Shown: positions 31,365 through 40,785, counted from the first letter of the stretch. The stretch is 64,000 nt of DNA from Nocardioides sp. cx-173 (GCF_021117365.1 NZ_CP088262.1:930001-994000); one strand, 5' to 3'. Program-made: numbers and translations. Notes: a model not told the origin generated them from the letters alone.

Positions 31365-31397
31365 CGTGCGCGGAGCAGGACCCACCGGGGTGCCTGT

Positions 31398-31403
31398 TAG
31401 GCT
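31398..31403 (+). promoter_or_regulatory. Possible secY promoter -10
   Basis: TAGGCT after a hairpin and about 80 nt before secY. No good -35 is visible at 17 bp. Confidence 0.25.
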
Positions 31404-31483
31404 TCCACGGGCCCTGGCACACCTCACACGGTGCGCCGGTCGAGGACACGGGGGCCGCCACCAGCTTGGAGAAAGAGGATGTC

Positions 31484-32782
31484 GTGCTCAGCGCGTTCGT
31501 GAACGCTTTCCGAACCCCCGACCTGCGGCGCAAGCTGCTGTTCGTCCTGCTGGTCATCGTGATCTTCCGGGCCGGTTCCCAGATCCCCGCCCCCGGCGTC
31601 GACTTCGGCAACGTTCAGGACTGCCTCGGCAACGACGAGAACAGCCAGGGCGTCTACAACCTGATCAACCTGTTCTCCGGTGGCGCGCTCCTGCAGCTGA
31701 CGATCTTCGCGCTGGGGATCATGCCGTACATCACCGCCAGCATCATCCTCCAGCTGCTCGTCGTGGTCATCCCACGGCTCGAGGCGCTGAAGAAGGAGGG
31801 GCAGTCGGGTCAGACGAAGATCACGCAGTACACGCGCTACCTGACCCTCGGTCTCGCGCTGCTCCAGGCGACCGGCATCGTGGCCCTGGCCCGCTCGCGC
31901 AACCTGCTCCAGGGCTGCCCCGAACCGCTGCTGCACAATGAGGACACCCAGACCTTCCTGGTCATGGTCATCACCATGACCGCCGGCACGGCCGTCATCA
32001 TGTGGCTCGGCGAGCTCATCACCGACCGCGGCGTCGGCAACGGCATGTCCATCCTGATCTTCTGCCAGGTCGTGGCGACCTTCCCGGCCGCCCTGTGGCA
32101 GGTCAAGATCAGCCAGGGCTGGTGGATCTTCGGGATCGTGATCGCCGTCGGGCTCGTGGTGGTGGCCGCGGTTATCTTCATCGAGCAGGCACAACGCCGG
32201 ATCCCGGTCCAGTACGCACGCCGCATGGTGGGCCGCAAGATGTTCGGCGGCAGCTCGACCTACATCCCGCTCAAGGTGAACCAGGCCGGCATCATCCCGG
32301 TCATCTTCGCCTCGTCGCTGCTCTACCTGCCCGCGATGGCTGTGCAGTTCAACCAGAACAGCCAGTCCGAGTGGGTCAAGTTCGTCAGCAAGTACTTCGT
32401 CACGGGCGGTCACCCGCTCTACATGGCGACGTTCTTCGCGCTCATCGTCTTCTTCACCTACTTCTACGTGTCGATCACCTTCAACCCCACCGAGGTGGCC
32501 GACAACATGAAGAAGTACGGCGGCTTCATCCCGGGCATCCGTGCCGGGAAGCCGACCGAGGACTACCTGTCCTACGTCCTGGCCCGCATCACCCTGCCGG
32601 GCGCCCTCTACCTGGGCCTGATCTCGTTGATCCCGCTCATCGCACTGGTACTCATCGACGCCAGCCAGAACTTCCCGTTCGGCGGCACGTCGATCCTGAT
32701 CATGGTCGGGGTCGCCCTCGACACCGTGAAGCAGATCGAGAGCCAGCTGCAGCAGCGCAACTACGAGGGATTCCTGCGGTAG
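31484..32782 (+). CDS. secY: Protein translocase subunit SecY
   Basis: 432 residues, ten membrane helices. N-terminal FVNAFRTPDLRRKLLFVL, plug-region IPAPGVD, and NPTEVADNMKKYGGFIPGIR of cytoplasmic loop C5 are hallmarks. Channel of the Sec secretion system. GTG at 31484 follows GAGGA by 4 nt; an ATG-like start 18 nt upstream gives a non-family extension. Starts the secY-adk-map unit. Confidence 0.97.
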   Translation: MLSAFVNAFRTPDLRRKLLFVLLVIVIFRAGSQIPAPGVDFGNVQDCLGNDENSQGVYNLINLFSGGALLQLTIFALGIMPYITASIILQLLVVVIPRLEALKKEGQSGQTKITQYTRYLTLGLALLQATGIVALARSRNLLQGCPEPLLHNEDTQTFLVMVITMTAGTAVIMWLGELITDRGVGNGMSILIFCQVVATFPAALWQVKISQGWWIFGIVIAVGLVVVAAVIFIEQAQRRIPVQYARRMVGRKMFGGSSTYIPLKVNQAGIIPVIFASSLLYLPAMAVQFNQNSQSEWVKFVSKYFVTGGHPLYMATFFALIVFFTYFYVSITFNPTEVADNMKKYGGFIPGIRAGKPTEDYLSYVLARITLPGALYLGLISLIPLIALVLIDASQNFPFGGTSILIMVGVALDTVKQIESQLQQRNYEGFLR

Positions 32783-32881
32783 GGGCCCGCCTCGGGGCAT
32801 CCGCACCGACGCGCCGCGCACCTGCACCCTGCGGCATGAGAAAATGCCAGCACCAGGCCACGACAAGGAGATCCGCCGGTT

Positions 32882-33457
32882 ATGCGACTCATCATGATGG
32901 GCCCCCCGGGCGCCGGCAAGGGCACCCAGGCGAAGTTCGTCGCCGACCACTTCAAGATCCCCGCCATCTCCACGGGTGACATCTTCCGGGCCAACGTCAG
33001 CCAGGGCACCGAGCTGGGCCTGAAGGCCAAGCAGTACATGGATGCCGGGGACTACGTCCCTGACGAGGTCACCAACCTGATGGTTCGCAACCGGATCGAC
33101 GAGGCGGACGCGGTGTCCGGCTTCTTGCTGGACGGCTACCCGCGCACGCTCTCGCAGGTCGAGGAGCTCGACGGGATGATCAAGTTCACCGGCCATGAGC
33201 TCGACGCCGTCGTCGTGCTGACCGTGGACCAGGACGAGATCGTGCAGCGGCTGCTGCAGCGCGCCAAGGTCGAGGGCCGCGCGGACGACACCGAGGACGT
33301 CATCCGCAAGCGCCAGGAGCTCTACGTCGAGCAGACCGAGCCGCTGATCGAGGTCTACCGCGGCCGCGGCATCCTGATCGAGCTCAACGGCATGGGTGAG
33401 GTCAGCGAGGTCACGCAGCGGATCTTCGACGCCCTGGACGAGATCCCCCAGAGCTGA
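32882..33457 (+). CDS. adk: Adenylate kinase (short, LID-less)
   Basis: 191 residues. P-loop GPPGAGKGT (7-15), AMP site TGDIFR, and LLDGYPRTLSQ. The zinc/LID insertion of long adenylate kinases is absent, as in mycobacterial Adk. Interconverts 2 ADP with ATP and AMP. AAGGAGA lies upstream. Confidence 0.97.
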   Translation: MRLIMMGPPGAGKGTQAKFVADHFKIPAISTGDIFRANVSQGTELGLKAKQYMDAGDYVPDEVTNLMVRNRIDEADAVSGFLLDGYPRTLSQVEELDGMIKFTGHELDAVVVLTVDQDEIVQRLLQRAKVEGRADDTEDVIRKRQELYVEQTEPLIEVYRGRGILIELNGMGEVSEVTQRIFDALDEIPQS

Positions 33458-33465
33458 CCACGCTC

Positions 33466-34284
33466 GTGGGACTGTTCGACCGCGGCATCGAGATCAAGTC
33501 GCCGGACCAGATCGACGCGATGCGTCGTGCCGGCCTCGTGGTGGGCGCCACGCTCGAGCTGATGCGCGCCAGCGTCCGCGCCGGTATCACCACCGCGGAG
33601 CTGGACGCGATCGCGGAGGACCACATCCGCTCCTCCGGCGCCGTGCCGTCCTTCCAGGGCTACCAGGGCTTCCCGGCGAGCATCTGCGCCTCCGTGAACG
33701 ACGAGGTCGTCCACGGCATCCCGGGGCCACGGGTGCTCGCCGAGGGCGACCTGGTCTCCATCGACTGCGGCGCCATCGTCGACGGGTGGCACGGTGACGC
33801 CGCCGTCACCGTCGCCGTCGGCCCGGTCACCGACGACCTCAGCGCGCTCATGCGGGTGACCGAGGAGGCGATGTGGCGCGGGATCGCGGCCGCGCGCCCG
33901 GGCGGCCGCGTCACCGACATCTCCCACGCCGTCGAGCAGCACATCCGCTCCGCCGGCGCCTACGGCATCCTCGAGGACTACACCGGCCACGGGATCGGCA
34001 GCCAGATGCACCAGCCCCCCGACGTACCCAACTACGGTCGGGCCGGCCGGGGCGCCAAGCTGGTCGAGGGCCTCGCGCTCGCAGTCGAGCCCATGGTGAC
34101 CCTCGGGACCAAGGAGAGCGTGCTGCTCGACGACGACTGGACCGTCGTGACGGCCGACGGCAGCTGGGCCGCCCACTTCGAGCACACCTTCACCCTGACC
34201 GACCGCGGCACCTGGGTCCTGACCGCCCTCGACGGCGGCGAGGAGATGCTGCGCCAGCTCGGTGTCCCCTTCGGCGGTCGCTGA
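33466..34284 (+). CDS. map: Methionine aminopeptidase, type I
   Basis: 272 residues. Metal ligands are recognisable: D in VSIDCGAIVDGWHGD (two Asp), H in GHGIGSQMHQPPDV, and E in LAVEPMV and EHTFTL. Removes initiator Met. GTG start 8 nt after adk. Its TGA stop is formed by the first half-site of repeat copy 3. Confidence 0.96.
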   Translation: MGLFDRGIEIKSPDQIDAMRRAGLVVGATLELMRASVRAGITTAELDAIAEDHIRSSGAVPSFQGYQGFPASICASVNDEVVHGIPGPRVLAEGDLVSIDCGAIVDGWHGDAAVTVAVGPVTDDLSALMRVTEEAMWRGIAAARPGGRVTDISHAVEQHIRSAGAYGILEDYTGHGIGSQMHQPPDVPNYGRAGRGAKLVEGLALAVEPMVTLGTKESVLLDDDWTVVTADGSWAAHFEHTFTLTDRGTWVLTALDGGEEMLRQLGVPFGGR

Positions 34285-34372
34285 CCCGTCACCAACTGCA
34301 CGCAATCACCGCTGACCCGTCAGAAAGTTTGTGACGGGTCAGCGGGCGTTGGCGTGAGTCGGCGACGGGTCA
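34280..34372. repeat. Palindromic intergenic repeat, copy 3, with two extra half-sites
   Basis: The fullest copy. Core 34310-34344 (one mismatched pair near the centre: GAAAG/TTTGTG). An upstream half-site CGCTGACCCGTCACCAACT begins at 34280 and contains the map stop codon; a downstream half-site AGTCGGCGACGGGTCA covers 34357-34372. Neighbouring half-sites in the same orientation are 31 bp apart on both sides. Confidence 0.88.
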
Positions 34373-34448
34373 TCAGTCGGAGACTCCCCGGTCCGTGGTG
34401 GCGGGCGGGTTCGCGGGGTTGTCTGTGGCGTGGGAGGATGGGGTACGT

Positions 34449-34570
34449 AGGAGGGGAGTATTCCTTTCGCTGCGGTGTCGTCAGCACGACCTGCGTCTCG
34501 GCGCGGTCCGGGGCCGTGGGTCGCTTGCGAGCGGCGGAAGAGACCTCTGGGCTTTCCCTGTCCCCTCATC
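34449..34570 (+). ncRNA. yybP-ykoY manganese riboswitch (likely)
   Basis: Upstream of terC. Conserved parts are in order: GGAGG-GGAGTA (34451-34460), a GTCGTCAGCACGAC hairpin region (34477-34490), and GGAAGAGACCTCT (34536-34547). GGAGG pairs with CCTCT to close P1 (one G-U), and TTCC after GGAGTA pairs with GGAA before GAGACC. This matches the yybP-ykoY class, which senses Mn2+ and commonly controls TerC-type genes. Promoter uncertain (TTGTCT/TACGTA with 19-bp spacing). Confidence 0.75.
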
Positions 34571-34583
34571 CCTGGAGCCACCT

Positions 34584-35576
34584 GTGGACGTTTCCACCCT
34601 CGAATGGACCATCACGATCGGTGTCACGGTCGCCGTGCTCCTGTTCGACGTCGTCGTGATCGCCCGTCATCCGCACGAGCCCACGATGCGCGAGTGCGCG
34701 GTGGCCCTGACCTTCTACCTCGGCGCGGCCGTCGCGTTCGGGGTGTGGACGCTGTTCTTCCACGGTCACGACTACGGGGTGGAGTTCTTCGCCGGCTGGC
34801 TGACCGAGTACAGCCTGTCGATGGACAACCTGTTCGTGTTCATCATCTTGATGGCGGCGCTGAAGGTCCCGCGGGAGCTGCAGCAGGAAGCCCTGATGGT
34901 GGGCATCATCCTGGCCCTGATCTTCCGGGCGATCTTCATCGCGCTGGGCTACCAGCTCATCGAGAACTTCTCGTTCGTCTTCTACGTGTTCGGCGCCTTC
35001 CTCGTCTACACCGCCTACACGCTGGTGAAGAGCTATCGCTCCCATGAGGACGAGCACCCGGAGGAGAACGCCCTGGTGAAGTTCGCGCAGAGTCACCTCA
35101 ACGTCGGCGACCAGTGGCACGGCCTGAAGCTCTGGTACCGCGAGAACGGCGCGCGCGTCGTGTCCCCGATGCTGATCGTCATCATCGCGCTCGGCAGCAC
35201 CGACATCCTGTTCGCCCTGGACTCGATCCCGGCGATCTTCGGCATCACCCAGGAGCCGTACCTGGTCTTCGCCGCCAACGTCTTCGCGCTGATGGGCCTT
35301 CGCCAGCTGTACTTCCTGCTCGGCGGGCTGCTCCAGCGCCTGGTCTACCTGTCGCTGGGCCTGTCCTTCATCCTCGCGTTCATCGGCGTCAAGCTCGTGC
35401 TGCACGCCCTGCACGAGAACGAGCTGCCGTTCATCAACGGCGGCGAGCACGTCTCCGTCCCGGAGATCTCGTCCCTGCTGAGCCTCGGGGTGATCCTGGT
35501 GACGCTGGTGCTCACCGCGGTGGCCAGCCTGGTCAAGGACAAGCGCAACGCGGAGGCCGAGCGCCGCACCGCCTGA
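34584..35576 (+). CDS. TerC/Alx-family membrane protein (metal exporter)
   Basis: 330 residues, about nine helices. Acidic membrane motifs LSMDNLFVFIIL and STDILFALDSIPAIFGI, typical of TerC/Alx/MeeF proteins. Recent work on the family indicates Mn2+ export, including metalation of secreted proteins; the manganese riboswitch upstream agrees. GTG at 34584, with GGAG about 7 nt before it, is preferred because upstream in-frame codons lie in the riboswitch. Confidence 0.88.
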   Translation: MDVSTLEWTITIGVTVAVLLFDVVVIARHPHEPTMRECAVALTFYLGAAVAFGVWTLFFHGHDYGVEFFAGWLTEYSLSMDNLFVFIILMAALKVPRELQQEALMVGIILALIFRAIFIALGYQLIENFSFVFYVFGAFLVYTAYTLVKSYRSHEDEHPEENALVKFAQSHLNVGDQWHGLKLWYRENGARVVSPMLIVIIALGSTDILFALDSIPAIFGITQEPYLVFAANVFALMGLRQLYFLLGGLLQRLVYLSLGLSFILAFIGVKLVLHALHENELPFINGGEHVSVPEISSLLSLGVILVTLVLTAVASLVKDKRNAEAERRTA

Positions 35577-35636
35577 CCTCCGGACGGCGGCGGGCAGGGC
35601 GGAATGATCCGCCGTGCCCGCACGTTGACCAGGGTG

Positions 35637-36683
35637 ATGTCGACCAACATGCCTGCCCTGTCCGTGCTCGACCTGGTGCCGGTGCGCAGCGACCAGACGA
35701 CCGGGGACGCGATCGCTGCGACCCTGGCCCTGGCGCGCGTCGCCGACGAGTCGGGCTACCGCCGCTTCTGGCTCGCCGAGCACCACAACATGCCCGCCGT
35801 CGCCGCGACGAACCCACCGGTGCTGATCTCGATGGTCGCCTCGGCCACCTCGCGGATCAAGGTCGGCTCCGGAGGGGTGATGCTGCCCAACCACGCGCCG
35901 CTGGTGGTCGCCGAGCAGTTCGCGCTCCTCGAGGCGGCGTTCCCCGGTCGGATCGACCTGGGCATCGGCCGGGCGCCCGGGACCGACCCGGTGACCTCCT
36001 GGGCGCTGCGACACGGCGCCGGGGGAGTGAGCGACGAGGCGGTGTCGCTCTTCCCCGAGTACGTCGACAACGTGCTGGCCATGATGGAGCCCGGCGGGGT
36101 CGGGCTGGCCGTGCAGGGCCGCAGGCACGTGCTGCGCGCGACGCCCACCGCGACGTCCGTGCCCCAGATCTGGCTGCTCGGCTCTTCGGACTACTCCGCC
36201 CGGCTGGCGGCGGAGAAGGGGATGCCGTACGTGTTCGCGCACCACTTCTCCGGCGAGGGCACCCGCGAGGCGATCGCGCTGTACCGCTCCCGCTTCGTCC
36301 CCTCGCCCGAGCTGGCCGAGCCGCGCACCTTCCTGACGGTCAACGCTGCCGTGGCCGAGACCGAAGAGGAGGCCCGGCGACTCGCCCTGCCCCAGCTGCT
36401 GCAGATGGTCGCCCTGCGCACCGGCCAGCCGCTGACCCCCCAGCGCACGGTCGAGGAGGCCGAGCGCGACGGGGTGCCCGAGGCCCACCGCGCCCTGGTG
36501 GAGGCCATGGCAGCGCGCTGGGTCATCGGGGCAGCCGCGGAGGCCCGCGCCCGGGTGACGGAGCTCGCGCAGACCTACGACGTCGACGAGGTCATGGTCA
36601 ACCCCGTGGCGGGTGCCGTCGCCGGCACCGACTCCGCCTCGAGCCCTGCCCGCGAGGAGACGCTCCGGTTGCTGGCGAAGTAG
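35637..36683 (+). CDS. LLM-class flavin-dependent oxidoreductase
   Basis: 348 residues of luciferase-like monooxygenase fold. LSVLDLVPVRSDQTTGDA, RFWLAEHHNMPAVA, IKVGSGGVMLPNHAPLVVAEQ, and GRIDLGIGRAPGTDP are typical of the MsnO8/alkanal-monooxygenase-like group. Uses reduced flavin; substrate unknown. ATG at 35637 follows AGGGTG; an earlier ATG at 35604 is possible. Confidence 0.88.
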   Translation: MSTNMPALSVLDLVPVRSDQTTGDAIAATLALARVADESGYRRFWLAEHHNMPAVAATNPPVLISMVASATSRIKVGSGGVMLPNHAPLVVAEQFALLEAAFPGRIDLGIGRAPGTDPVTSWALRHGAGGVSDEAVSLFPEYVDNVLAMMEPGGVGLAVQGRRHVLRATPTATSVPQIWLLGSSDYSARLAAEKGMPYVFAHHFSGEGTREAIALYRSRFVPSPELAEPRTFLTVNAAVAETEEEARRLALPQLLQMVALRTGQPLTPQRTVEEAERDGVPEAHRALVEAMAARWVIGAAAEARARVTELAQTYDVDEVMVNPVAGAVAGTDSASSPAREETLRLLAK

Positions 36684-36717
36684 ACCGCCGGATTCGTGTT
36701 TCCACGTGGTTATCTCG

Positions 36718-36723
36718 TAAACT
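36718..36723 (+). promoter_or_regulatory. Candidate promoter -10 for infA operon
   Basis: TAAACT in a locally AT-richer stretch 212 nt before infA; -35 unclear. The leader between (36724-36929) has GC-rich hairpin potential around 36857-36888 but no gene. Confidence 0.35.
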
Positions 36724-36929
36724 GGCGTGTCGGCCCAACGTGGGTCTGTGCTGCGGTGCCTCGCGGCTGCCCGGAACGTGTCAGTGACTCTCGCAAGAGG
36801 GGCTCGGACGTGCCCCGGTCTGAGGCTCCGAGGCACGATCCTACGAGGTCCACCGGTCACCCGACCGGAGGTTCCCGGGCCGGACGGTAGAGACACGAAG
36901 CGACATCCAGACAACAGATTGTGGAGGAC

Positions 36930-37151
36930 ATGCCGAAGAAAGAAGGCGTGATCGAGCTCGAGGGAACCATTACGGAGGCCCTCCCCAACGCCATGTTCCG
37001 CGTCGAGCTGAGCAACGGCCACAAGGTGCTCGCCCACATCAGCGGCAAGATGCGCCAGCACTACATCCGGATCCTCCCCGAGGACCGCGTGGTGGTGGAG
37101 CTCTCGCCGTACGACCTCACCCGGGGTCGCATCGTCTACCGCTACAAGTAA
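36930..37151 (+). CDS. infA: Translation initiation factor IF-1
   Basis: 73 residues. [17 protein letters not shown] and [20 protein letters not shown] are diagnostic of the S1-type OB fold. ATG at 36930 with GGAGG 3-8 nt upstream. Leads the infA-rpmJ-rpsM-rpsK-rpsD-rpoA-rplQ unit. Confidence 0.98.
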   Translation: MPKKEGVIELEGTITEALPNAMFRVELSNGHKVLAHISGKMRQHYIRILPEDRVVVELSPYDLTRGRIVYRYK

Positions 37152-37183
37152 GCAAGCAGCCGACCGAGCGAGAAAGGGCTGAC

Positions 37184-37297
37184 ATGAAGGTCAACCCGAG
37201 CGTCAAGCCGATCTGTGACAAGTGCAAGGTGATCCGTCGCCACGGACGCGTCATGGTGATCTGCGCGAACCCGCGCCACAAGCAGCGCCAGGGCTGA
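37184..37297 (+). CDS. rpmJ: 50S ribosomal protein L36, zinc-binding
   Basis: 37 residues, [19 protein letters not shown] with Cys 11, 14 and 27 and His 32 as zinc ligands. The zinc-containing form. GAAAGGG upstream. Confidence 0.97.
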   Translation: MKVNPSVKPICDKCKVIRRHGRVMVICANPRHKQRQG

Positions 37298-37495
37298 GCC
37301 TCGGCTCACCCCCGCTGGACAACTGAAGAACCCATCAACGTGAACGCTTAGCCCAGCACCACAGCACCATCGTGGGAGGTGGCGAACCACCTCCGGAGCA
37401 GAAGGCCGGGGCCCCGTCGAGAGGCGGGGGCGCGTCACGATCGAAACCTCTGTGAATCACCGAAGGGCACTCGTCCTTCAAGAAAGGGCCATCAC

Positions 37496-37870
37496 ATGGC
37501 ACGCCTTGTTGGTGTCGACCTCCCGCGCGACAAGCGCATCGAGATCGCACTCACCTACATCTACGGCATCGGCCGTACCCGTTCCCAGCAGCTGCTCGCA
37601 CTCACCGGGGTCGACCCCAACCTGCGCGTGCACCAGATGGGTGACGAAGAGCTGGTCAAGCTCCGCGACGCGATCGAGGGCAACTTCAAGATCGAGGGCG
37701 ACCTCCGTCGAGAGGTCCAGGCCGACATCCGTCGCAAGATCGAGATCGGCAGCTACCAGGGTCGCCGCCACCGTCAGGGCCTCCCGGTCCGCGGTCAGCG
37801 CACCAAGACCAACGCCCGCACCCGCAAGGGTCCGAAGCGCACGGTTGCCGGCAAGAAGAAGGCCAAGTGA
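37496..37870 (+). CDS. rpsM: 30S ribosomal protein S13
   Basis: 124 residues. [34 protein letters not shown] and [14 protein letters not shown] are hallmarks; basic tail contacts P-site tRNA. AGAAAGGG ribosome binding site. The ~200-nt gap after rpmJ has a GGAGGTGG/CCACCTCC hairpin (37375-37395) but no gene. Confidence 0.98.
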   Translation: MARLVGVDLPRDKRIEIALTYIYGIGRTRSQQLLALTGVDPNLRVHQMGDEELVKLRDAIEGNFKIEGDLRREVQADIRRKIEIGSYQGRRHRQGLPVRGQRTKTNARTRKGPKRTVAGKKKAK

Positions 37871-37935
37871 CCGGTCGCGTCCGCGCGCCTCGCTGCCTTC
37901 CCAACTCACAGACCAGCTAACACAGGAGTAACTGC

Positions 37936-38340
37936 ATGCCTCCCAAGGCTCGTGCGGCCGGGGCCAAGAAGGTCCGCCGCAAGGAGAAGAAGAACATCGC
38001 TCAGGGCGAAGCCCACATCAAGAGCACGTTCAACAACACGATCGTCACGATCACCGACCCCACGGGTGCGGTCATCTCGTGGGCCTCTGCCGGCACCGTC
38101 GGCTTCAAGGGCTCGCGCAAGTCCACGCCGTACGCCGCGCAGATGGCCGCGGAGGCCGCTGGCCGTCGCGCGATGGACCACGGCATGAAGAAGATCGACG
38201 TCTTCGTCAAGGGCCCGGGCTCGGGTCGCGAGACGGCGATCCGGTCGCTGGGTGCCATCGGCCTCGAGGTCGGCACCATCCAGGACGTCACGCCCACCCC
38301 CCACAACGGTTGCCGCCCGCCCAAGCGCCGGCGCGTCTGA
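37936..38340 (+). CDS. rpsK: 30S ribosomal protein S11
   Basis: 134 residues. [20 protein letters not shown] and C-terminal [17 protein letters not shown] are conserved. Platform protein near the mRNA E site. CAGGAG ribosome binding site. Confidence 0.98.
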   Translation: MPPKARAAGAKKVRRKEKKNIAQGEAHIKSTFNNTIVTITDPTGAVISWASAGTVGFKGSRKSTPYAAQMAAEAAGRRAMDHGMKKIDVFVKGPGSGRETAIRSLGAIGLEVGTIQDVTPTPHNGCRPPKRRRV

Positions 38341-38368
38341 CCCGAGACTGAGAAAGAGAGACTGACCC

Positions 38369-38977
38369 ATGGCCCGTTACACCGGACCCATGACCCGGAA
38401 GTCGCGCCGTCTCGGTGTCGACCTCGTCGGCGGCGACGCAGCGTTCGAGAAGCGTCCCTACCCTCCGGGCCAGCACGGCCGCGCCCGGATCAAGGAGAGC
38501 GAGTACCGCTCCCAGCTGCAGGAGAAGCAGAAGGCTCGCTTCACCTACGGCGTGATGGAGAAGCAGTTCCTGAACTACTACAAGGAGGCCTCGCGCCGCT
38601 CCGGCAAGACCGGTGACAACCTCCTGCAGCTCCTCGAGTGCCGCCTGGACAACGTGATCTACCGTGGTGGGTTCGCCCGCACGCGTCGTCACGCCCGCCA
38701 GCTGGTGTCGCACGGACACTTCCTGGTCAACGGCAAGAAGGTCGACATCCCGTCCTTCCAGGTCTCGGCCTACGACATCATCGACGTGCGCGAGAAGTCG
38801 CTCGAGATGACGCCGTTCATCGTGGCCCGCGAGACCTTCGGCGAGCGGATCGTGCCGGCCTGGCTGCAGACGCTGCCCGACCGCATGCGGATCCTGGTCC
38901 ACCAGGTCCCCGTGCGCGCGCAGATCGACATGCCGATCCAGGAGCAGCTCATCGTGGAGTACTACTCCAAGAAGTGA
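38369..38977 (+). CDS. rpsD: 30S ribosomal protein S4
   Basis: 202 residues. ARYTGPMTRKSRRLGVDL and S4 RNA-binding domain LDNVIYRGGFARTRRHARQL plus GHFLVNGKKVDIPS. No zinc-finger cysteines in the N-terminus (C- type). Primary 16S binder. A strong hairpin follows it. Confidence 0.97.
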   Translation: MARYTGPMTRKSRRLGVDLVGGDAAFEKRPYPPGQHGRARIKESEYRSQLQEKQKARFTYGVMEKQFLNYYKEASRRSGKTGDNLLQLLECRLDNVIYRGGFARTRRHARQLVSHGHFLVNGKKVDIPSFQVSAYDIIDVREKSLEMTPFIVARETFGERIVPAWLQTLPDRMRILVHQVPVRAQIDMPIQEQLIVEYYSKK

Positions 38978-38981
38978 ACGC

Positions 38982-39012
38982 ATCGGTGGCCGGGCTCAGC
39001 CCGGCCACCGAT
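38982..39012 (+). promoter_or_regulatory. Strong hairpin between rpsD and rpoA
   Basis: ATCGGTGGCCGGG (38982-38994) and its perfect complement (39000-39012) around CTCAG, 4 nt after the rpsD stop. No T-tract. Could attenuate or process between ribosomal and polymerase genes. Confidence 0.65.
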
Positions 39013-39090
39013 CGCACGTACGTCGCCGCCGTCAACACGCAAATGTTCGGGTCCGTCATATAGCGGGTGGGTCCGGAAAGGAAAGAAACA

Positions 39091-40104
39091 GTGCTCATCG
39101 CACAGCGTCCCTCACTGTCGGAAGAGTCCGTCGACGAGTTCCGTTCGCGGTTCGTCATCGAGCCGCTGGAGCCGGGCTTCGGCTACACGCTCGGCAACTC
39201 GCTCCGGCGCACTCTCCTGTCCTCGATCCCCGGTGCCTCGGTCACGAGCATCAAGGTCGACACCGTCCTGCACGAGTTCTCGACGATCGAGGGCGTCAAG
39301 GAGGACGTCACCGAGATCATCTTGAACCTGAAGGGCCTGGTCGTCTCCTCGGAGCACGACGAGCCCGTCACCATGTACCTGCGCAAGTCGGGCGCCGGTG
39401 CCGTCACCGCCGCCGACATCGCGCCCCCGGCCGGCGTCGAGGTGCACAACCCCGACCTGGTCATCGCCACCCTGTCCGACAAGGGCAAGCTGGAGATGGA
39501 GCTGGTCGTCGAGCGCGGCCGCGGCTACGTCTCGGCGGTCCAGAACAAGGGCGCCGACAACGAGATCGGCCGCATGCCGGTCGACTCGATCTACAGCCCC
39601 GTGCTGAAGGTGACCTACAAGGTCGAGGCCACCCGTGTCGAGCAGCGCACCGACTTCGACAAGCTGGTCATCGACGTCGAGACCAAGCCCTCGATCCTGC
39701 CCCGCGACGCCATCGCGTCGGCCGGCAAGACCCTGGTCGAGCTGTTCGGCCTGGCGCGTGAGCTCAACGTCGAGGCCGAGGGCATCGACATCGGCCCGTC
39801 GCCCGTCGACGAGCAGCTGGCCGCCGACCTCGCCCTCCCGGTCGAGGACCTGCAGCTGACCGTCCGCTCGTACAACTGCCTCAAGCGCGAGGGCATCCAC
39901 ACCGTGGGCGAGCTCATCTCGCGCTCGGAGCAGGACCTGCTCGACATCCGCAACTTCGGCGCCAAGTCCATCGACGAGGTCAAGGCCAAGCTGGTCGAGA
40001 TGGGTCTGTCCCTCAAGGACAGCGCGCCCGGCTTCGACCCGCACGCTGCCCTGGCGGCGTACGGCGACGACGACGACGCCTTCGTCGAGGACGAGCAGTA
40101 CTGA
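39091..40104 (+). CDS. rpoA: RNA polymerase alpha subunit
   Basis: 337 residues. N-terminal domain with [20 protein letters not shown] (dimer and beta contact), then C-terminal domain with LELSVRSxN-type [13 protein letters not shown] equivalents ([17 protein letters not shown]) and [14 protein letters not shown] for UP-element and activator binding; acidic C-terminal tail. GTG at 39091 after GGAAAGGAAAG. Confidence 0.98.
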   Translation: MLIAQRPSLSEESVDEFRSRFVIEPLEPGFGYTLGNSLRRTLLSSIPGASVTSIKVDTVLHEFSTIEGVKEDVTEIILNLKGLVVSSEHDEPVTMYLRKSGAGAVTAADIAPPAGVEVHNPDLVIATLSDKGKLEMELVVERGRGYVSAVQNKGADNEIGRMPVDSIYSPVLKVTYKVEATRVEQRTDFDKLVIDVETKPSILPRDAIASAGKTLVELFGLARELNVEAEGIDIGPSPVDEQLAADLALPVEDLQLTVRSYNCLKREGIHTVGELISRSEQDLLDIRNFGAKSIDEVKAKLVEMGLSLKDSAPGFDPHAALAAYGDDDDAFVEDEQY

Positions 40105-40109
40105 CCCAC

Positions 40110-40144
40110 CGCTGACCCGTCAGAAACTTTCTGACGGGTCGGCG
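40110..40144. repeat. Palindromic intergenic repeat, copy 4
   Basis: 35-bp core between rpoA and rplQ, 6 nt after the rpoA stop; one base differs in the right arm (GGTCGGCG for GGTCAGCG). Lies inside an operon that must be co-transcribed, so a full terminator is unlikely. Confidence 0.9.
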
Positions 40145-40209
40145 TCTCAGCAGCACCCGCCCTCTATCCCGGTACCTGACACGGCCGGGGAGAATCGAGA
40201 AGAAGAGCA

Positions 40210-40785
40210 ATGCCCAAGCCCACCAAGGGACCCCGCCTCGGCGGCAGCCCGGCCCACCAGCGCCTGATCCTGGCGAACCTCGCGACCCAGCTGTTCCAGC
40301 ACGGCCGCATCACCACGACCGAGGCCAAGGCCCGCGCGCTGCGCCCGCACGCGGAGAAGCTGATCACCAAGGCGAAGAAGGGCGACCTCCACAACCGCCG
40401 CATGGTCCTCAAGACCATCCGCGACAAGGGCGTCGTGCACACCCTCTTCACCGAGATCGCGCCGACCTTCGCCGAGCGTCCGGGCGGCTACACCCGGATC
40501 ACCAAGCTCAACCCCCGCAAGGGCGACAACGCCCCCATGGCGGTCATCGAGCTCGTGACCGAGGCGTACTCGCCCACCGCGCCGAAGGCGACGAAGTCCG
40601 CCCCGGCGAAGTCGGCCACCCCCGTCGGGGAGGCCCCGGTCGAGGAGACCGAGACCACCACCGACGAGGGCACCGACGAGGCTGGCACCGACGAGGCGCC
40701 CACCGAGCTCGCCGAGGAGGCGTCGCCCGAGGAGAGCGTCGTCGCCGAGGAGGAGCCCACCGAGGACGAGGCCCCCAAGGCCTGA
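40210..40785 (+). CDS. rplQ: 50S ribosomal protein L17 with acidic tail
   Basis: 191 residues. L17 core (1-117): [40 protein letters not shown] and [20 protein letters not shown]. Residues 120-191 are a low-complexity tail, first Ala/Lys/Ser then strongly acidic (Glu/Asp/Thr). Last gene of the operon, followed by repeat copy 5. Confidence 0.97.
   Translation: MPKPTKGPRLGGSPAHQRLILANLATQLFQHGRITTTEAKARALRPHAEKLITKAKKGDLHNRRMVLKTIRDKGVVHTLFTEIAPTFAERPGGYTRITKLNPRKGDNAPMAVIELVTEAYSPTAPKATKSAPAKSATPVGEAPVEETETTTDEGTDEAGTDEAPTELAEEASPEESVVAEEEPTEDEAPKA

Noticed and set aside
31424..33196. 590-codon open frame on the minus strand across secY-adk
   Set aside because: Antisense to well-defined secY and adk; composition is Asp/Glu/Val/Gly-rich low complexity typical of the complementary frame of high-GC genes.
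34566..37061. 831-codon open frame on the minus strand
   Set aside because: Lies opposite terC, the flavin oxidoreductase and infA, with no recognisable domain.
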